This document shows, in pieces, positions 46,117 to 48,973 of a DNA stretch of 48,973 nucleotides (positions are counted from its first letter, which is position 1; every line of letters starts with the position of its first letter). Source of the stretch: an uncultured Clostridia bacterium. Its GTDB lineage: Bacteria > Bacillota > Clostridia > Oscillospirales > CAG-272. The notes below the pieces were generated by a model, which was not told the DNA's origin, did no database searches, and saw only the letters and a list, made by a program, of their open reading frames with translations. Location of the stretch: the NCBI GenBank assembly GCA_944381085.1, contig CALWJX010000015.1, positions 1 through 48,973 of the forward strand. The letters are read 5' to 3'. The translations under genes were made by a program, and so were the position numbers.

Positions 46117-46674
46117 ATGCGTAAAAATTTCGGAGTAAAACCTTTGGTTTATCCAATGCCGGTGTATATCATCGCGACCTATGACGAAAACGGCGTTCCC
46201 GACGCCATGAACGCGGCTTGGGGTGGAGTCAGCGAGGAAAATGAGATATCGGTCTGCATCAGCGCCGGTCATAAAACCACCAAAAATCTGATTGCGCGCG
46301 AAGCGTTTACAATCAGTATGGCGACCGCCGATTATGTGGCGGAATGTGATTATCTCGGAATAGTATCGGGCAACAAGGTAGACAATAAGCTTGAAAAATG
46401 CGGCTTTCACGTCGTAAAAAGCGAATTTGTCGACGCCCCTATAATCACGGAGCTTCCCATGGCGATAGAATGTAAACTGAAAAGCTACGATAAGGACACC
46501 TGCCGTCTTGTGGGAGAGATAATCAACGTATGCGCCGACGAAAGCATACTTACGGACGGAAAAATCGACCCTATGAAGCTCCGCCCCATAACCTTTGACA
46601 GCGCAAACAACGCTTATCATGTCATCGGCGAAAAGGTCGGTCAGGCTTTCTCGGACGGAAAAAAGATTAAATAA
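46117..46674 (+). CDS. Flavin reductase family protein (FMN-binding split barrel)
   Basis: 185 residues from the ATG at 46117 (AGGAGG eight bases upstream). The frame extends upstream to 45973, but those 48 residues are not family-like. The sequence VYPMPVYIIATYDENGVPDAMNAAWGGVSEEN and the following SAGHKTTKNLIAREAFTISMA are typical of flavin reductase-like/PNPOx-fold proteins that bind FMN. Such proteins act as flavin reductases or oxidoreductases of unknown substrate. The 295 bases before it are otherwise empty. Confidence 0.9.
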   Translation: MRKNFGVKPLVYPMPVYIIATYDENGVPDAMNAAWGGVSEENEISVCISAGHKTTKNLIAREAFTISMATADYVAECDYLGIVSGNKVDNKLEKCGFHVVKSEFVDAPIITELPMAIECKLKSYDKDTCRLVGEIINVCADESILTDGKIDPMKLRPITFDSANNAYHVIGEKVGQAFSDGKKIK

Positions 46675-46688
46675 TGTAAATTGAATAA

Positions 46689-46732
46689 AAAAGATTGCGA
46701 GGCAAACCTGTGTTTAACCTTCGCAATCTTTT
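46689..46732. terminator. Bidirectional terminator
   Basis: AAAAGATTGCGAGG and CC-TTCGCAATCTTTT pair, with A and T runs at the base, between two converging genes. Confidence 0.85.
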
Positions 46733-46787
46733 ATTTTGTCCAAATATTAATATTATAATGAGTTTAATCTGACCGTCATATATTTTA

Positions 46788-47339
46788 TCAGGGCTGTGAC
46801 AGCGAAAAAGTGACATTAACTTCCCCGTCCCCGAACGCTGACAGCAATTCTTCCCTTGATGCGTTTTCAATCTTTCCCAATCTTGTAAAGCTCCATGTGT
46901 TCGTATCATAATAAACCGTAATCTGATTTCCCTGATACAGGATAACATCACCCGGTTCTGTGGTTATCCGAGTGTCGTTGCGGGGCAGACTGAAGCCGAG
47001 TTGTCCTACCTTTTCAAAATTGCCGTAATCATGCATGAAAACCGTCACGTCGCCATCCGCAAGTTTTTCTTTAAATTTCAACGCGCTTGAATTGTCCGCG
47101 AAATAAGCCTTGAATGTGACCTGTCCCGCGGTCATATAAAATACATTTTCTTCAATCATGTCCTCTCCCGTTTCAGACTCGTTGACGTCCGTCTCCTTTT
47201 CCGTATATGTCTCATTAAAAATAACTTTATCAGACGCGGACCCATCTTTTTCGATATTGCCCGGATTTTCGCATGACCCAAAAAATATCAGACAGACAAC
47301 CGAAGTTAAAGCCAATATAACCGATTTCAGATTCTTCAT
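46788..47339 (-). CDS. Lipoprotein with cyclophilin-like fold domain
   Basis: 183 residues. A lipoprotein signal ends in FFGSC (lipidated Cys23). An acidic, Ser/Thr/Glu-rich linker leads to a C-terminal domain (about 70-183) with VTFKAYFADNSSALKFKEKL, then YGNFEKVGQLGFSLPRND and PGDVILYQGNQITVYYDTNTWSFTRLGKIE. These are hallmarks of the cyclophilin-like family often found near flavoproteins. Such proteins have unproven function. The start has GAGG nine bases upstream. Confidence 0.85.
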   Translation of the reverse strand: MKNLKSVILALTSVVCLIFFGSCENPGNIEKDGSASDKVIFNETYTEKETDVNESETGEDMIEENVFYMTAGQVTFKAYFADNSSALKFKEKLADGDVTVFMHDYGNFEKVGQLGFSLPRNDTRITTEPGDVILYQGNQITVYYDTNTWSFTRLGKIENASREELLSAFGDGEVNVTFSLSQP

Positions 47340-47455
47340 AAAAAATAACCTCAGATTTTCGTATTAAACCCTTCCCTTACGGCGAAGCCCATAATTACGC
47401 CGGGATATTGCCGCACTATTTTGCGCGTTTTAAGTTTAAATATGTACCTTTAAAT

Positions 47456-48316
47456 CTAAGCTCTGTCTCCCATATGTTTTCCCGAGCAGACAATGATTTC
47501 GCCCTTATACCTGTCGTCTTCACGTATTATCTCTCCTACAGCCGGGACGCAAATTTTTCCCGACAGCGGATTTTTAATGCTGATCACCGGAGTGCTTACA
47601 GTCGCTTCAACCTCGGATTTTTCAAAACACAAGTCGGCGTCTGTCATCTCACAATTTACAAGTCTGAGATTTTTACAGTAGCAAAGCGGCTGAGTTCCGA
47701 TTATTTTACAGTTTTCAAGTGTCAGATTATCCGAATACCATCCAAGATACTCGCCCTTGACAACACTGTTCCTGACCGTGACATTTTCCGCGTGCCAGAA
47801 AGCATCCTTTGTATCAAAATTGCAATTTTCAAAGACCGCGTTTTTTATATACTGAAAAGAGTACTTTCCGACAAAATTCACATCCGTGAATTCAAGATTT
47901 TCCGAGCGCATCATAAAATACTCGCTCTCGGCGTTTGTTCTCTCCATATTAATGTTTCTGACCGACCAGCCGAATTCGGGAGATATGATATCGCAGTCAT
48001 ATATCTCAACGTCCGAACACTCTCTCAGCGCCTTTATACCGTGCATCTGTACATTTTTAATTTCTATATTGTCAGAATACCAGAGCGCCGCGCGGCATGA
48101 TTCCGTCATTTCGGAATTTTGCATTTTAAGACCGTGTACATGCCACAGCGGATATCTCAGATTAAAATAACAATTCTCAACAGTGATATCAGAACATTCC
48201 TTTAAAGCGCTTTCCCCGTCAGCGGGTCCGTCAAAAGCACAGTGTCTCACTGTAAGCCCGTGACTTTCGTACAATGCCCGCTCTTGGTCAAAAGTTTTGT
48301 TTTCTATTGTATTCAT
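47456..48316 (-). CDS. DUF3737 family protein (parallel beta-helix)
   Basis: 286 residues with repeated short turns of the form V-NC-F/ALWYSDNIEIKN, ending in an Ile/Val strand, as in right-handed beta-helix proteins. The order ESALKECSDITVENCYFNLRYPLWHVHGLKM matches DUF3737, a family whose function is not established. The ribosome site before the ATG is weak. The small gene upstream (48396-48626) may share its transcript. Confidence 0.85.
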   Translation of the reverse strand: MNTIENKTFDQERALYESHGLTVRHCAFDGPADGESALKECSDITVENCYFNLRYPLWHVHGLKMQNSEMTESCRAALWYSDNIEIKNVQMHGIKALRECSDVEIYDCDIISPEFGWSVRNINMERTNAESEYFMMRSENLEFTDVNFVGKYSFQYIKNAVFENCNFDTKDAFWHAENVTVRNSVVKGEYLGWYSDNLTLENCKIIGTQPLCYCKNLRLVNCEMTDADLCFEKSEVEATVSTPVISIKNPLSGKICVPAVGEIIREDDRYKGEIIVCSGKHMGDRA

Positions 48317-48395
48317 ATATTAACATGCAGCGATCTAATTTATCGCATATTTCCTTTCTTAATGATCTTAAATATTTTAATGTAGTCTGATTTTT

Positions 48396-48626
48396 TTACA
48401 TATAATTCTTTTCTATCTGAAACACCAGATAGTCCAGGCAGTCTATCGACCTTTGGCTCTCATGATATTTCTCAAGCAAATCTTCTCTGTGTTCAGCAAG
48501 CAGTCTGAGCGCCTGTTTTACCCTGCCGTTGTCCATTTCGTCGGTAAACTTACGTATCAATTCTTCTTCGCAATCCGCGTCCTTGAGATTCTGAACTATT
48601 TTGTCTCTGTCGCAGTTTTTTATCAT
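48396..48626 (-). CDS. Small helical hypothetical protein
   Basis: 76 residues, mostly alpha-helical and highly charged (DRDKIVQNLKDADCEEELIRKF; RVKQALRLLAEHREDLLEKYHESQ). GGAG lies nine bases before the ATG, so it is likely translated. Similar short proteins are widespread in Clostridia, but I cannot assign a function. It is followed by the DUF3737 gene after 79 bases. Confidence 0.7.
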   Translation of the reverse strand: MIKNCDRDKIVQNLKDADCEEELIRKFTDEMDNGRVKQALRLLAEHREDLLEKYHESQRSIDCLDYLVFQIEKNYM

Positions 48627-48749
48627 AAATCTTTTCTCCGAAAATACAAATCTTTATATGGCATACATATTAAACGTATTTTTCCCCGTTTTTATTATAC
48701 AACAAATCGGATAAAATAGCAAATGCCTATTTTCAATAATATATAATGC

Positions 48750-48778
48750 TTGACAGGCATTAATAAGTGTGATATAAT
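48750..48778 (+). promoter_or_regulatory. Perfect consensus promoter reading into the right-hand repeat array
   Basis: TTGACA (48750-48755) and TATAAT (48773-48778) are exactly 17 bases apart. Predicted transcription begins near 48785, within the first bases of the repeat, with no start codon between. Confidence 0.85.
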
Positions 48779-48781
48779 GCA

Positions 48782-48973
48782 TACAGCGTAAAGAAGTCAA
48801 AAGAGTAATATTTTCTCCGCTGTATGCCGCAGTTTTGCATCGGCAAAACTGTCCGGGTTGTATCTTTATTTTATTATACAGCGTAAAGAAATCAAAAGAG
48901 TAATATTTTCTCCGCTGTATGCCGCAGTTTTGCATCGGCAAAACTGTCCGGGTTGTATCTTTATTTTATTATA
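48782..48973 (+). repeat. Second array of the structured repeat family (two 95-bp units, runs off the edge)
   Basis: Two almost identical units start at 48782 and 48877 (period 95). Each reads TACAGCGTAAAGAA, a variable part, then CCGCTGTATGC and the hairpin CAGTTTTG-catcgg-CAAAACTG followed by TCCGGGTTGTATC. Compared on the same strand these match the units at 21240-21765 in order: the ACAGCGT-AAG segment, the CTGTATGC segment, the CAGTTTT hairpin and TGTCCG-GTTG-ATC. The unit length is not a multiple of three, so it is not a coding repeat. Confidence 0.85.

Noticed and set aside
48654..48941. 95-residue minus-strand frame over the right-hand repeats
   Set aside because: Same repeat family, opposite to a perfect promoter, and cut by the unit length; no ribosome site.

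Overview
The window looks like chromosome from an endospore-forming, low-to-mid GC Clostridia-type Firmicute. The reasons are a spoVAF-like germination gene, an mraZ-led division cluster with a PASTA transpeptidase, AGGAGG-type ribosome sites, housekeeping promoters close to TTGACA-17-TATAAT, and an HPr that keeps both His15 and Ser46. Species cannot be read from the sequence. There is no insertion sequence, phage gene or CRISPR array.

Layout. 1-425 is the start of a membrane protein that runs off the left edge. 594-14927 (minus strand) is the division/cell-wall (dcw) cluster, transcribed mraZ-rsmH-ftsL-like-spoVD/ftsI-murE-murF-mraY-ftsW-murG-ftsQ-ftsZ. It has a consensus promoter and three 10-bp-spaced MraZ-type boxes at its head. 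murD, murB, murC and ftsA are not in it. 15461-17869 holds spoVAF and nrdR. 18296-20844 is a divergent pair, a MocR/PdxR-like regulator and a pyridoxal kinase. 21039-21765 holds a tRNA-Thr(CGT) and an array of 114-bp structured repeats, followed by rarA.

23442-29304 (plus strand) is a corrinoid methyl-transfer operon: a UroD-fold methyltransferase, an AraC regulator fused to a complete corrinoid-binding protein, a free-standing corrinoid protein nearly identical to that fused domain, an MtaA-like zinc methyltransferase, and a short reductive activator of corrinoid proteins. An orphan AT-rich membrane-protein gene follows.

31006-37212 (minus strand) is an F-type ATP synthase operon, atpB-E-F-A-G-D-C. 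It has no atpH. Instead the alpha subunit carries an N-terminal extension of about 80 residues that reads as the C-terminal domain of the delta subunit. 38331-43263 (minus strand) is a fructose PTS operon, fruK-fruA-ptsH-ptsI. It diverges from a GH32-type beta-fructosidase-like gene that could supply its sugar. The right end has small genes (PPC/DUF296, flavin reductase family, a cyclophilin-like lipoprotein, DUF3737) and then a perfect consensus promoter reading straight into a second copy of the structured repeat family.

The points most worth following are the AraC-corrinoid fusion, the delta-alpha ATP synthase fusion, and the two promoter-headed arrays of structured repeats.
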